NCBI GenBank assembly: GCA_023254245.1
Contig: JALQYE010000015.1
Span: 1 to 38,470 of the forward strand
Length of the DNA: 38,470 bases
Origin: Emticicia sp.
GTDB taxonomy: Bacteria > Bacteroidota > Bacteroidia > Cytophagales > Spirosomataceae
Direction: 5' to 3'
Within the stretch, counting starts at the first letter, position 1, and each line of letters starts with the position of its first letter. The notes below the pieces were generated by a model. It saw only the letters and a program-made list of their open reading frames with translations. It made no database searches and was not told the DNA's origin. Shown piece by piece: positions 8,229 through 15,709 of this stretch. Both the position numbers and the translations under genes were made by a program.

Positions 8229-9164
8229 TTAAAAATATCCCGCTTGTTTACGTTTTTCCATGGCTGCTTCTGAGCGTTTGTCGTCAATTCTGGCTCCACG
8301 CTCCGAAATTTGTGCCGAAAGAATCTCTCCGATTACATCATCTAAGTTATCAGCCGTTGATAAAACCGCAGCTGTACAAGTCATATCGCCAACCGTACGG
8401 AAACGTACCTGAGTTTTGTACGGAACTTCGTCTTCTGACTTATTGATAAATTCAGAATCTGCCCAAATCATACCGTCACGCTCAAATACCTCACGTTCGT
8501 GGGTGAAATAAATTGAGGGGATTCTTAATTCTTCTTCTTTGATATAATTCCAAACATCTAATTCCGTCCAGTTTGAAATTGGGAAAACTCTCACGTTTTC
8601 GCCCAATTCGATTTTACCGTTGAGCATATCGAATAATTCTGGACGTTGTTTCTTGGCATTCCACTGACCAAAATCATCACGAACAGAGAATATACGTTCT
8701 TTTGCACGAGCTTTTTCTTCGTCACGTCTTGCTCCACCAATACACGCATCAAACTTAAATTCTTCGATTGCATCTAAGAGGGTTACAGTTTGAAGTGCAT
8801 TACGGCTGGCATATTTTCCAGTTTCTTCTTTTACTTTGCCTTGTTTGATTGAATCTTCTACGTAACGCACGTGAAGTTCTAATCCAAGTTTATTCACCAA
8901 CCAGTCACGGTATTCAATCGTTTCTGGGAAGTTATGTCCTGTATCAACATGGAGGAGTGCGAAAGGAATTTTACCAGGGTAAAATGCTTTTTGGGCAAGT
9001 CTTACTACCGTAATCGAATCTTTTCCACCCGAAAATAATATAGCAGGTTTCTCGAATTGAGAGGCTACTTCACGCAAAATATAAATGGCTTCATCTTCCA
9101 ATTCTCTTGGAAACGAGCTATCATTTGCTTGATAAACCGTTGTTTTTTCTGAAAAAGTACTCAT
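8229..9164 (-). CDS. cysD: Sulfate adenylyltransferase subunit 2
   Basis: CysD is the catalytic subunit of ATP sulfurylase, of the ATP pyrophosphatase (PP-loop) fold; it joins sulfate to AMP while CysN supplies energy from GTP. The PP-loop SGGKDS is at residues 45-50, the family motifs HVDTGHNFPET and GGARRDEEKARAKER follow, and the C-terminus ends with the typical RSEAAMEKRKQAGYF. Length (311) is normal. It is read between cysH (145-bp gap, two small hairpins at 9179-9192 and 9254-9268) and cysN, completing sulfate activation. Confidence 0.96.
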   Translation of the reverse strand: MSTFSEKTTVYQANDSSFPRELEDEAIYILREVASQFEKPAILFSGGKDSITVVRLAQKAFYPGKIPFALLHVDTGHNFPETIEYRDWLVNKLGLELHVRYVEDSIKQGKVKEETGKYASRNALQTVTLLDAIEEFKFDACIGGARRDEEKARAKERIFSVRDDFGQWNAKKQRPELFDMLNGKIELGENVRVFPISNWTELDVWNYIKEEELRIPSIYFTHEREVFERDGMIWADSEFINKSEDEVPYKTQVRFRTVGDMTCTAAVLSTADNLDDVIGEILSAQISERGARIDDKRSEAAMEKRKQAGYF

Positions 9165-9178
9165 TCTAATGAATTACG

Positions 9179-9268
9179 ACGGGGAAACCCGTACGATTTA
9201 TAATTTACGAACAAAGATTTAGAAATTCATTCGTACTGATATTTATTAAAATACTCGTTTGTAACGAG
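9179..9268 (-). repeat. Two small hairpins between cysH and cysD
   Basis: ACGGG-GAAA-CCCGT (9179-9192, GNRA loop) and CTCGTT-TGT-AACGAG (9254-9268) lie in the 145-bp gap. The second is followed on the minus strand by ATTTTAATAAA and could weakly terminate or process the cysH message. Confidence 0.35.
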
Positions 9269-9309
9269 CAAAAACTCCACAAAGTTAGCAGTTCTTTTGG
9301 TAAATCGAA

Positions 9310-9987
9310 TTACCCTGCATGAAGTCCGCACTCTTTTTTCGATTCTTCCCACCACCAACGGCCAGCTCTTGGGTGTTCGTCTGGGCCGATTGCTCGTGTA
9401 CAAGGTTGGCAACCGATACTTATAAAACCTTTTCGGTGAAGCGGGTTATCTGGTACTTTGTTTTCGGTAATATATGTCAATACATCTTCGTAAGTCCAAT
9501 GTATTAGTGGGTTGAACTTCCAAACTTTATTGCCTTCATCCCATTCCCAAATCTTCATGTCATTACGGTTTTCCGATTGTTCAGCACGTAAACCTGTAAT
9601 CCAAACCTCAGCACCTGCTAATGCTCTTTTTAATGGCTCAATTTTACGAATGAAGCAACATTCTTTACGATTTTCAACTGATTCATAAAAACTGTTAGCT
9701 CCTTTTTGTGTAACAAGTTGCTGAACTTTCTCAGTATTTGGGTAAAATACTTCAATGTTTTTCTTGTAACGAGAGCGAGTACGGTCAATTAACTCGTAAG
9801 TTTCTTGAAAAAGACGACCAGTATCCAAAGAAAAGACTTTTATATCAAGGTCATTTTTGAAAATGGCATCAGTTATTACTTGGTCTTCTTGTCCCAAAGA
9901 AGTTGAAAAGACAACTTTTGAAGGATATTGACTGTCAATATAGCTAAGGCCCTCAGCTAATGTATATTTTTCTAAAATATCTACCAT
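9310..9987 (-). CDS. cysH: Phosphoadenylyl/adenylyl-sulfate reductase, APS type
   Basis: CysH reduces activated sulfate to sulfite with thioredoxin as electron donor. The 225-residue protein has Cys pairs C110-C111 and C193-x2-C196, the CC...CxxC set that binds a [4Fe-4S] cluster and marks enzymes using APS rather than PAPS, plus the catalytic C220 in the KKECGLH tail. The PP-loop-like STSLGQED is near residue 28. No cysC (APS kinase) is present in the block, which agrees with direct APS reduction. It lies 50 bases after the transporter gene and 145 bases before cysD on the same strand. Dependence on APS is inferred from the cysteine pattern. Confidence 0.94.
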   Translation of the reverse strand: MVDILEKYTLAEGLSYIDSQYPSKVVFSTSLGQEDQVITDAIFKNDLDIKVFSLDTGRLFQETYELIDRTRSRYKKNIEVFYPNTEKVQQLVTQKGANSFYESVENRKECCFIRKIEPLKRALAGAEVWITGLRAEQSENRNDMKIWEWDEGNKVWKFNPLIHWTYEDVLTYITENKVPDNPLHRKGFISIGCQPCTRAIGPDEHPRAGRWWWEESKKECGLHAG

Positions 9988-10037
9988 GAGAAATTATGAA
10001 TAGCAATTATTTTTGAACCTCGTAAATCGATTTTTAT

Positions 10038-10919
10038 TTAAAGCCAAACTTTAGCTAAATTCCAGATATTTAATAAAACGACCAATACTCCAACCGAAAT
10101 CATGATGGTTTTAGGCTTGAATAATTTTACTAAAAATGCACCTAATGGAGCTGCAAAAACACCACCAATGATTAGTCCTGCAATTGCTTGCCATGCTTGA
10201 ATATCAATAAATAGCATGAAAACACCCGTGCTAAAAAATGATACAAAAAACTCAGCTGTATTCACAGTTCCGATTGCTTCTTTTGGGGCATTACCTTTAC
10301 TAATGAGGTTGGATGTAACCAAAGGCCCCCAGCCTCCACCACCAACTGAATCAAGAAATCCACCAAAGAGACCTAATAAGCCTAAATTCTTATTTTGTGG
10401 TTCGGTTGGTCGAGTTTTGAAAGCTTTTGAAATAATAACACTTCCCAAAATAATCATATAGATTGAGATATACGGCTTAATCATCTTTCCATCGAAAACA
10501 TCTGAAATCAGATAAGCACCAATCATAGCACCAACTACACCTGTCAAAACAATTCGAAAAAACAATTTTTTGTCGATATTTCCGAAATAGATATGTGATA
10601 GCCCCGATACTCCAGTTGTAAATACTTCAGCAGTATGAACACTGGCTGTTGCATAGGCTGGTGGCACTCCAAGCCCTAAGAGCATTGAGGTACATGATGC
10701 CCCGTATGCCATACCCAAAGCTCCATCAACCAATTGAGCTAAAAAGCCTGCTCCAGTGTAGTATAATAAATTGGTGTCAAACTGAAAATTGAAACCATTT
10801 AAACCAGTCGAAATTCTGTATATCAGGATTCCAAGCAGTGAAACTTTCATGAAAATCATGGCGTAGGCAATGAATTTCATCTGAACGTTTTCACTTAATG
10901 CAAGGGCGATTCTTTTCAT
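10038..10919 (-). CDS. TSUP (TauE/SafE) family transporter, probably for sulfate or sulfite
   Basis: This 293-residue membrane protein has about eight hydrophobic segments. The two halves carry related motifs, GFLAQLVDGALGMAYG (58-73) and GLFGGFLDSVGGGGWGP (183-199), the internal duplication typical of the TauE/SafE (TSUP) family. Members move sulfite, sulfate, sulfonates or other organic anions across the inner membrane. It lies 11 bases after the reductase gene and 50 before cysH, so it is almost certainly co-transcribed with sulfate reduction genes. No other sulfate transporter gene (cysPTWA, sulP) is in the window, so uptake of sulfate is plausible; export of excess sulfite is the alternative. 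Confidence 0.88.
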   Translation of the reverse strand: MKRIALALSENVQMKFIAYAMIFMKVSLLGILIYRISTGLNGFNFQFDTNLLYYTGAGFLAQLVDGALGMAYGASCTSMLLGLGVPPAYATASVHTAEVFTTGVSGLSHIYFGNIDKKLFFRIVLTGVVGAMIGAYLISDVFDGKMIKPYISIYMIILGSVIISKAFKTRPTEPQNKNLGLLGLFGGFLDSVGGGGWGPLVTSNLISKGNAPKEAIGTVNTAEFFVSFFSTGVFMLFIDIQAWQAIAGLIIGGVFAAPLGAFLVKLFKPKTIMISVGVLVVLLNIWNLAKVWL

Positions 10920-10930
10920 AAATTTTATAA

Positions 10931-13009
10931 TTACGCAACTTCTAATGTTGATTTAATAGCCTCACGAATAAGCATTGCCTGTCTTAAAAACTCTTCCGAA
11001 GTAGAGATATAATCTAAAGCAAAATCGTTGCTTGGTTCATTTTTGTTGATTTGCAAAATTTGCTCTTTTATATTTCCACCAAATTCGCTTTCAAAGTGCT
11101 TGTCGAATTCTGAAATAATCCCGTGTTGCGTGCTGCAATTAATATTTTTATCAAGTAATAATGCTTTGGCAGTGTTTACTTGAGATTGATACGCATAGTA
11201 TATGGCATCAGCAATGCGGTCTTCATTGAAGGCTTCTTTTGCCCACTCGATTTTTTCTTCTGATTCGTAGAAAAGTGTAGCAACTAAGTCAATGATTACA
11301 CTGGCACATTCGCCAACTCCAATTTCGGTTTGGAAAATTTCATCACGGCCCCAATCAACAAAATCTGTATCAACTAAAGTTGTCAAATCAGCTAAAGGCT
11401 TCAATAAAGTATAGAAGTATTTTTCGCCTTGACGGTCATAGTAGTCATTGAAATATTCTCCTTCCAAACCATTTGCTTCGTAATCATTTAAGACTGTACG
11501 AAGTAATTGTGGCCCTCTTTTGCTCGGAATTTTTATTACTTTATCAGCAATTCTTCCACCACCATTTCCAGTTGTACCTCCGCCAAGTAATACTTGCAAA
11601 GCTGGTAAAACTTTTCCTGCCGATTTTAATGAGCTACCATGAAATCCGATGTGAGCCATACTGTGCTGACCACAAGCGTTCATACAACCCGAAATTTTGA
11701 TTTGCATGTTATTTTCCTCAATCAATTCAGGAAAATCTTCTTTCATTACTTTTTCCAATTCAAGCGAAATACTTGTACTATCAGATATAGCCAGATTACA
11801 AGTATCTGTTCCTGGGCAAGCAGTAATATTTACAATGCTATTTGCCCCTGGAGCAGCTAAATTATGCTCGCTTAGAATATCAAATACAGCCACGAGATTT
11901 TCAGCTTTTACAAAACGAAGCAGTAAACCTTGGTTTACAGTTACACGAACGTCGTCAGCCACCAAACCAGCAAGTTTTTCGATTAAGCTACGAGAAACAG
12001 TACTTGAAATATTTCCTAACGGAACTCTCACAAAAACACCGTAGTAACCTGCTTGTTTTTGGGCAAAAGCGTTAGTTTTAAACCAATTTTGGAATTCTAC
12101 GCTATCTTTCGTATTGATTGCTGATTCGATTCCTGTTTCAGATTCTGATTTTTCAGTATTTATTTTATACGTTTTTACTTTCAACGAAATTTTTTCTTCT
12201 TCAACGAGTTGCATGAATGCTTCGAAACCAATTTTAGCAATCAAGAATTTCAAACGAGCTTTATGACGAGAGTTTCTTTCTCCATGACGGTCGAAAACTC
12301 TTAGAACAGCTTCGATAAAAGGTATAATTGCATCTTCTTCGATAAATTCGTAAGCTAAATGAGCTAATTGTGGTTGAGCACCTAAGCCACCACCCAACAT
12401 TACTTTGAAACCACGAACGCCATTGTTAATTTTTGGAATAAATCCTAAATCGTGCATGTAGCTGAGTGCTGTATCGTCGTCGGTATTTGAAAATGACATT
12501 TTGAATTTACGTCCCATTTCTTGACAAACTGGGTTACGCAAGAAATATTCAAAAGTGGCATGCACGTAAGGAGTAATATCGAAAGGTTCATTTGGGTCGA
12601 TGCCCGCAGTAGGAGAGCCAGTAATATTTCTTACAGTATTTCCACAAGCTTCACGTAGCGTTATATTATCTTGTTCAAGTTTTGCCCAAAGTTCGGGAGC
12701 TTTATCAAGACTCACAAAGTGAATCTGAACATCTTGGCGAGTCGTAAAGTGGAGGTTTCCAGTAGAGTATTCGTCTGAAATATCAGCAATACGTTTCCAT
12801 TGCTTCAAAGTCATTTTACCATAAGGTAACTTGATTCTAATCATTTGTACACCTTGCTGGCGTTGGCCATAAACCCCACGGGCAAGTCTTAGACTACGAA
12901 ACTTCTCTTCGTGAATTTTTCCTTCACGAAACATTCTAATCTTACGCTCTAAATCTATGATGTCTTTTTCGACTAAAGGATTTTCTAACTCCGTACGAAA
13001 GCTTTGCAT
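10931..13009 (-). CDS. Siroheme sulfite (nitrite) reductase with C-terminal HEPN-like domain
   Basis: Residues 1 to about 545 are a siroheme/[4Fe-4S] reductase: N-terminal ferredoxin-like half-domains, and cluster/siroheme cysteines C398-x5-C404 (ACPGTDTC) and C442-x3-C446 (GCMNACGQH). This family includes ferredoxin-dependent sulfite and nitrite reductases; the flanking cys genes make sulfite to sulfide the likely reaction. Residues about 565-692 are extra and mostly helical, with the look of a HEPN domain (AIYYAYQSQVNTAKALLL, then a THG-like QHGIISEFDKHF). No flavoprotein subunit (cysJ) is nearby, so electrons probably come from ferredoxin. It is the first gene of the sulfur block, preceded by a TATATTTG box and a palindrome. 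Calling it cysI would be reasonable, but the enzyme subtype is unsettled. Confidence 0.88.
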   Translation of the reverse strand: MQSFRTELENPLVEKDIIDLERKIRMFREGKIHEEKFRSLRLARGVYGQRQQGVQMIRIKLPYGKMTLKQWKRIADISDEYSTGNLHFTTRQDVQIHFVSLDKAPELWAKLEQDNITLREACGNTVRNITGSPTAGIDPNEPFDITPYVHATFEYFLRNPVCQEMGRKFKMSFSNTDDDTALSYMHDLGFIPKINNGVRGFKVMLGGGLGAQPQLAHLAYEFIEEDAIIPFIEAVLRVFDRHGERNSRHKARLKFLIAKIGFEAFMQLVEEEKISLKVKTYKINTEKSESETGIESAINTKDSVEFQNWFKTNAFAQKQAGYYGVFVRVPLGNISSTVSRSLIEKLAGLVADDVRVTVNQGLLLRFVKAENLVAVFDILSEHNLAAPGANSIVNITACPGTDTCNLAISDSTSISLELEKVMKEDFPELIEENNMQIKISGCMNACGQHSMAHIGFHGSSLKSAGKVLPALQVLLGGGTTGNGGGRIADKVIKIPSKRGPQLLRTVLNDYEANGLEGEYFNDYYDRQGEKYFYTLLKPLADLTTLVDTDFVDWGRDEIFQTEIGVGECASVIIDLVATLFYESEEKIEWAKEAFNEDRIADAIYYAYQSQVNTAKALLLDKNINCSTQHGIISEFDKHFESEFGGNIKEQILQINKNEPSNDFALDYISTSEEFLRQAMLIREAIKSTLEVA

Positions 13010-13033
13010 ATTCTATTTAATGTTTATCTCGCA

Positions 13034-13041
13034 CAAATATA
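13034..13041 (-). promoter_or_regulatory. -7 promoter box of the sulfur block
   Basis: CAAATATA on the plus strand reads TATATTTG on the minus strand, a full match to TAnnTTTG, 25 bases before the reductase ATG. No good -33 element is seen at the usual spacing; the palindrome at 13047-13067 covers that position. Confidence 0.5.
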
Positions 13042-13046
13042 TATTA

Positions 13047-13067
13047 AGTCTATGATAATTATAGACT
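13047..13067. promoter_or_regulatory. Palindromic operator candidate upstream of the sulfur block
   Basis: AGTCTAT-N7-ATAGACT is a perfect dyad with 7-base arms and a 7-base AT-rich spacer. It covers the region just upstream of the -7 box, where a repressor or activator would act. The regulator is unknown, and no regulator gene lies nearby. Confidence 0.45.
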
Positions 13068-13141
13068 ATATGGGTATTTATTTTTCAAGATTATTTGATA
13101 AGTACAATTTTATCAAAAATTTGTATAAAAATAGTATAGAA

Positions 13142-13188
13142 CAAGTTTCTAACTTGTTTATATGAGAAGTAAGCAAGTTAGAAACTTG
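13142..13188. repeat. Nested palindrome pair after rnz
   Basis: CAAGTTTCTAACTTG (13142-13156) and its exact reverse complement CAAGTTAGAAACTTG (13174-13188) form a 15-bp stem with a 17-nt loop. Each arm is itself a dyad (CAAGTT-N3-AACTTG), so a cruciform or two small hairpins are also possible. It lies 14 bases past the rnz stop codon and may end that transcript. The shape suggests an interspersed repeat. Confidence 0.6.
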
Positions 13189-13202
13189 CTCTACGATTAA
13201 AA

Positions 13203-14114
13203 TTAAATTTTGTAGGTTTTTCCTTCTTCGGCTAAAAAGGTATTTTCAAAAACCTCTTTTGCTTCTGAAAGATGAGAATCAAGGGTCTTATAGCGTGAAG
13301 AGTAATGCCCAATAATCAATTGTTTGGCATTAGTTTGTTTGGCAATCATGGCTGCTTGGCGAGCCGTTGAATGATTGGTTTGTTCGGCTCTTTTTAGTTC
13401 GGAGTCAGTAAAAGTTGCTTCGTGATAGATACTGTCAATATTTAGTAACTGATTGATTTTTAGTTCGTTATATGCGGTATCCGAACAATATGCAAACGAT
13501 TTAGAAGTTCCACCTGCTACAGTATAATCTTCATTTTTGTAAGTGATTCCGCTTAGTTCATCATAAATATCGAGTCCATCTTTTAGCATTTTTAGGTATG
13601 GAATCGGGAAATTTGCAGGGAGGTTTTCTACAACGATTTTTCGCTTACTTGCTTTAGAACGAAATAAAAAGCCGCAGCACGGTATTCGATGATGCAGTGG
13701 AATTGTTTCGACTGAAACTAAATTAGTATTGAGTAAAGGAAAGGCATTTTCAGTATTAGTTTCTACAAAATTAATTTTGTAATGCAAACGAGTATCGGAG
13801 TGTTTAAATTGAGCGGTTAGAATTTCGTCGAGACCACGAGGTGCAAAAATAGTTAGGTCTTCTTTTCGTTGGTTCATGCTCCAGCTCGAAAGTAAACCAA
13901 TTAAACCAAAATAATGGTCACCGTGAAGATGGCTAATAAAAATATGACGAATTCTTGAAGATTTGACTTTTTGCTCGAGTAAACGGTACTGCGTACCTTC
14001 GCCACAATCAATCAAAAAAGATTCGTTTTCGATTGATAATAAAAAAGCTGAGGGGTGTCGATTTACAACAGGAGTCGCTGAGCCAGTACCTAAAACTAAA
14101 AAATCAAAATTCAT
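13203..14114 (-). CDS. rnz: Ribonuclease Z
   Basis: RNase Z is a zinc-dependent endonuclease that removes the 3' trailer of tRNA precursors. The 303-residue protein has the beta-lactamase fold signature SHLHGDH at 61-67, an N-terminal GTGSATP loop, and later zinc ligands including a CSDTAY segment and the GHYSSRY motif near the C-terminus. Length matches the short RNase Z form. It follows the STAS gene on the same strand after an 89-bp gap that contains a hairpin, so the two may share a transcript. Confidence 0.95.
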   Translation of the reverse strand: MNFDFLVLGTGSATPVVNRHPSAFLLSIENESFLIDCGEGTQYRLLEQKVKSSRIRHIFISHLHGDHYFGLIGLLSSWSMNQRKEDLTIFAPRGLDEILTAQFKHSDTRLHYKINFVETNTENAFPLLNTNLVSVETIPLHHRIPCCGFLFRSKASKRKIVVENLPANFPIPYLKMLKDGLDIYDELSGITYKNEDYTVAGGTSKSFAYCSDTAYNELKINQLLNIDSIYHEATFTDSELKRAEQTNHSTARQAAMIAKQTNAKQLIIGHYSSRYKTLDSHLSEAKEVFENTFLAEEGKTYKI

Positions 14115-14126
14115 AAAATGGTCGAT

Positions 14127-14197
14127 AGTCCACAGACAACGGACGATAGTAGTAGAAAAACTTGTCTCTGTCGTCTGCCGACAGTTGACTGTGGACT
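14127..14197. repeat. Imperfect inverted repeat between the STAS gene and rnz
   Basis: AGTCCACAGACAAC (14127-14140) pairs with GTTGACTGTGGACT (14184-14197) at 13 of 14 positions. The inner part holds further related GACGAC/GTCGTC-like pieces. TCGATAG-CCA words recur at about 35396-35406, hinting at a dispersed intergenic repeat. Confidence 0.5.
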
Positions 14198-14203
14198 TTT
14201 TAT

Positions 14204-14626
14204 TTAGAATTTTCCTTCTGTAAAGCCATTATCTTCGCCTAAATCGAATTCGTCATCGTTTTCTTCACGGAAATCGTTCTCTAAATCGTTCATAAATACG
14301 GCATCAATTGCTTCATCAACAGTTGGTAATAAGACAATTTCTGGTATTTTTTCGCCATCAATGAGGTCGAGAATGTCGTCATCTTTCGTGCAAACAATAA
14401 ATAAACCTTGCTCAGTACGGCAAACACGGGTTGCTTTTCTGAGAAGAGAAAGGCCCGATTCGTCAATTTCTAAAACTTTAGTAAAATCGACAATCATATT
14501 AGTTAAACCTTCACGATATAAAACAACGATTTGTTTTTCGATTTCAGCTGTAATTGATTTGTCGAATTTATTATCGTTTAGTTGGATAAGGGCGTAGTGT
14601 TCGGTTTTCTCAACAGAATAACTCAT
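14204..14626 (-). CDS. STAS-domain protein (anti-sigma factor antagonist-like)
   Basis: This 140-residue protein has a STAS fold over residues 1 to about 110, similar to SpoIIAA/RsbV-type anti-anti-sigma factors and to STAS parts of other signalling proteins. The family motif is DESGLSLL (55-62); Ser57 aligns with the serine that partner kinases phosphorylate. The last 28 residues are strongly acidic (about half Asp/Glu) and are not part of the fold. No anti-sigma kinase, phosphatase or sigma factor gene is adjacent, so its partner is unknown. The neighbour rnz is probably only co-transcribed. Confidence 0.8.
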   Translation of the reverse strand: MSYSVEKTEHYALIQLNDNKFDKSITAEIEKQIVVLYREGLTNMIVDFTKVLEIDESGLSLLRKATRVCRTEQGLFIVCTKDDDILDLIDGEKIPEIVLLPTVDEAIDAVFMNDLENDFREENDDEFDLGEDNGFTEGKF

Positions 14627-14729
14627 AATTGATGATAGCTTTTTGTTTTTTGCAAATTTAAGCCAAAAATTTATTTTTAGGTGTCTGTCGAAATATTATT
14701 TCGTGAATTTATGGCTAAAACGTTTGAAT

Positions 14730-15620
14730 TTAGGAAATAAATTTATCAAGAATGACATCAACTAATTTATTTACAGAACGAATTTTCGAAGCAATTGTTT
14801 TGCCAAATGTTGGCTTGTTTGGGTCTTCAAAACCGTATTTAGGTGTGATTTTTGAAAGTTTTTTATAAGAATGCTTATTTAATTTCTCCGTGTACTCGCT
14901 TGGAAAAGCTCTATCACGGTAATTAATTGAATAGAGTTTTGAGTTAGATTTAAGCTGATTGAGATTTCTTTCTGGTAAATTCCAATAACCAATATTTATA
15001 CCCGATTCTTTTAGAATATGTACTCCATCAAACATGGCAGGAACGTGTTCGAGCCATAGTTGGTCGGCATTGAGTCCTTTACACATATTTTTGAATCCTT
15101 TTTGGCGGGTGTTGTTTCCCCACCACGCCAAGAATTTAGTTGTTTCTACTGAGTTTTTCAGACCTATAAAACCAGCATGATAAATACCTGAGTTAAGAAT
15201 TTGCTTTTCGTCGGGGTGAACGTTAGCAAATAATAATTGAGGAGTGATAATGATGTTTGATTTATTTAGAAGGCTATCAATGAATGAAATTGATTGAAAA
15301 ATAACAGAAGTACAATCGATAAATAATAATTTTTCTGTTTTCTTGAGAAAATATTCTGCAAAAAATGGCTTGCAATCAGCTACCATTTCTTCGTGTGTAT
15401 AACGTTCGGACATACCTCCAAAACCATTAATATTGAGTGACTTAACTCCAATAATAGGGTAGGGAGATTGAATGAAATTCGGAATATTAGTTTCTTCGTC
15501 AACTAAACCAATTTGAAACTCAAAATCGGGGTTATGAATTTTTACAGAATCACCCAAAACAAGGGCATTTGCCAGTTGATTGATAGTACAAACTGTAAAT
15601 ATGATTGGTGATGATGCCAA
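14730..15620 (-). CDS. GT8-like glycosyltransferase paralog, probably inactive
   Basis: This 296-residue protein is a paralog of the transferase at 16924-17907; both begin (P)IIFTVCTINQ or LVFTLCSVNY and share GD-S, NPDFE, IGLVD, GIY..GF and YWNL.ER. The metal-binding DxD of the paralog (DPD, 104-106) is DCT here (102-104), and the later FFHYSGY, which supplies a His ligand in such enzymes, is replaced by INYRDRAF. The DQ pair (186-187) is kept. The only possible start is TTG at 15620, because a stop lies six codons upstream without an ATG. The frame is intact over its whole length, so a non-catalytic partner role is possible; otherwise it is a decaying copy. It is the last gene of the polysaccharide block, separated by an 89-bp gap with a strong hairpin. 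Confidence 0.72.
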   Translation of the reverse strand: MASSPIIFTVCTINQLANALVLGDSVKIHNPDFEFQIGLVDEETNIPNFIQSPYPIIGVKSLNINGFGGMSERYTHEEMVADCKPFFAEYFLKKTEKLLFIDCTSVIFQSISFIDSLLNKSNIIITPQLLFANVHPDEKQILNSGIYHAGFIGLKNSVETTKFLAWWGNNTRQKGFKNMCKGLNADQLWLEHVPAMFDGVHILKESGINIGYWNLPERNLNQLKSNSKLYSINYRDRAFPSEYTEKLNKHSYKKLSKITPKYGFEDPNKPTFGKTIASKIRSVNKLVDVILDKFIS

Positions 15621-15662
15621 TTTGAATATTTTCTTTTAATTAATAAAATTATTTAGGCTACA

Positions 15663-15706
15663 ACGTCGGCAAGTAGTACCACTATAGGTTGTATCCTTGC
15701 CGACGT
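15663..15706. repeat. Hairpin within the polysaccharide operon
   Basis: ACGTCGGCAAG (15663-15673) and CTTGCCGACGT (15696-15706) form a perfect 11-bp stem around 22 nt. It falls between the GT4 gene and the degenerate GT8-like gene and could reduce expression of the latter. Confidence 0.55.
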
Positions 15707-15709
15707 GCT

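Noticed and set aside
10931-13009. Assignment as assimilatory nitrite reductase
   Set aside because: The protein family allows it, but every neighbour is for sulfate assimilation and no nitrate gene is present.
13010-13202. Riboswitch (for example SAM type) upstream of the sulfur block
   Set aside because: The leader from the -7 box to the ATG is only about 20 nt, too short; the structures present are DNA-level palindromes.
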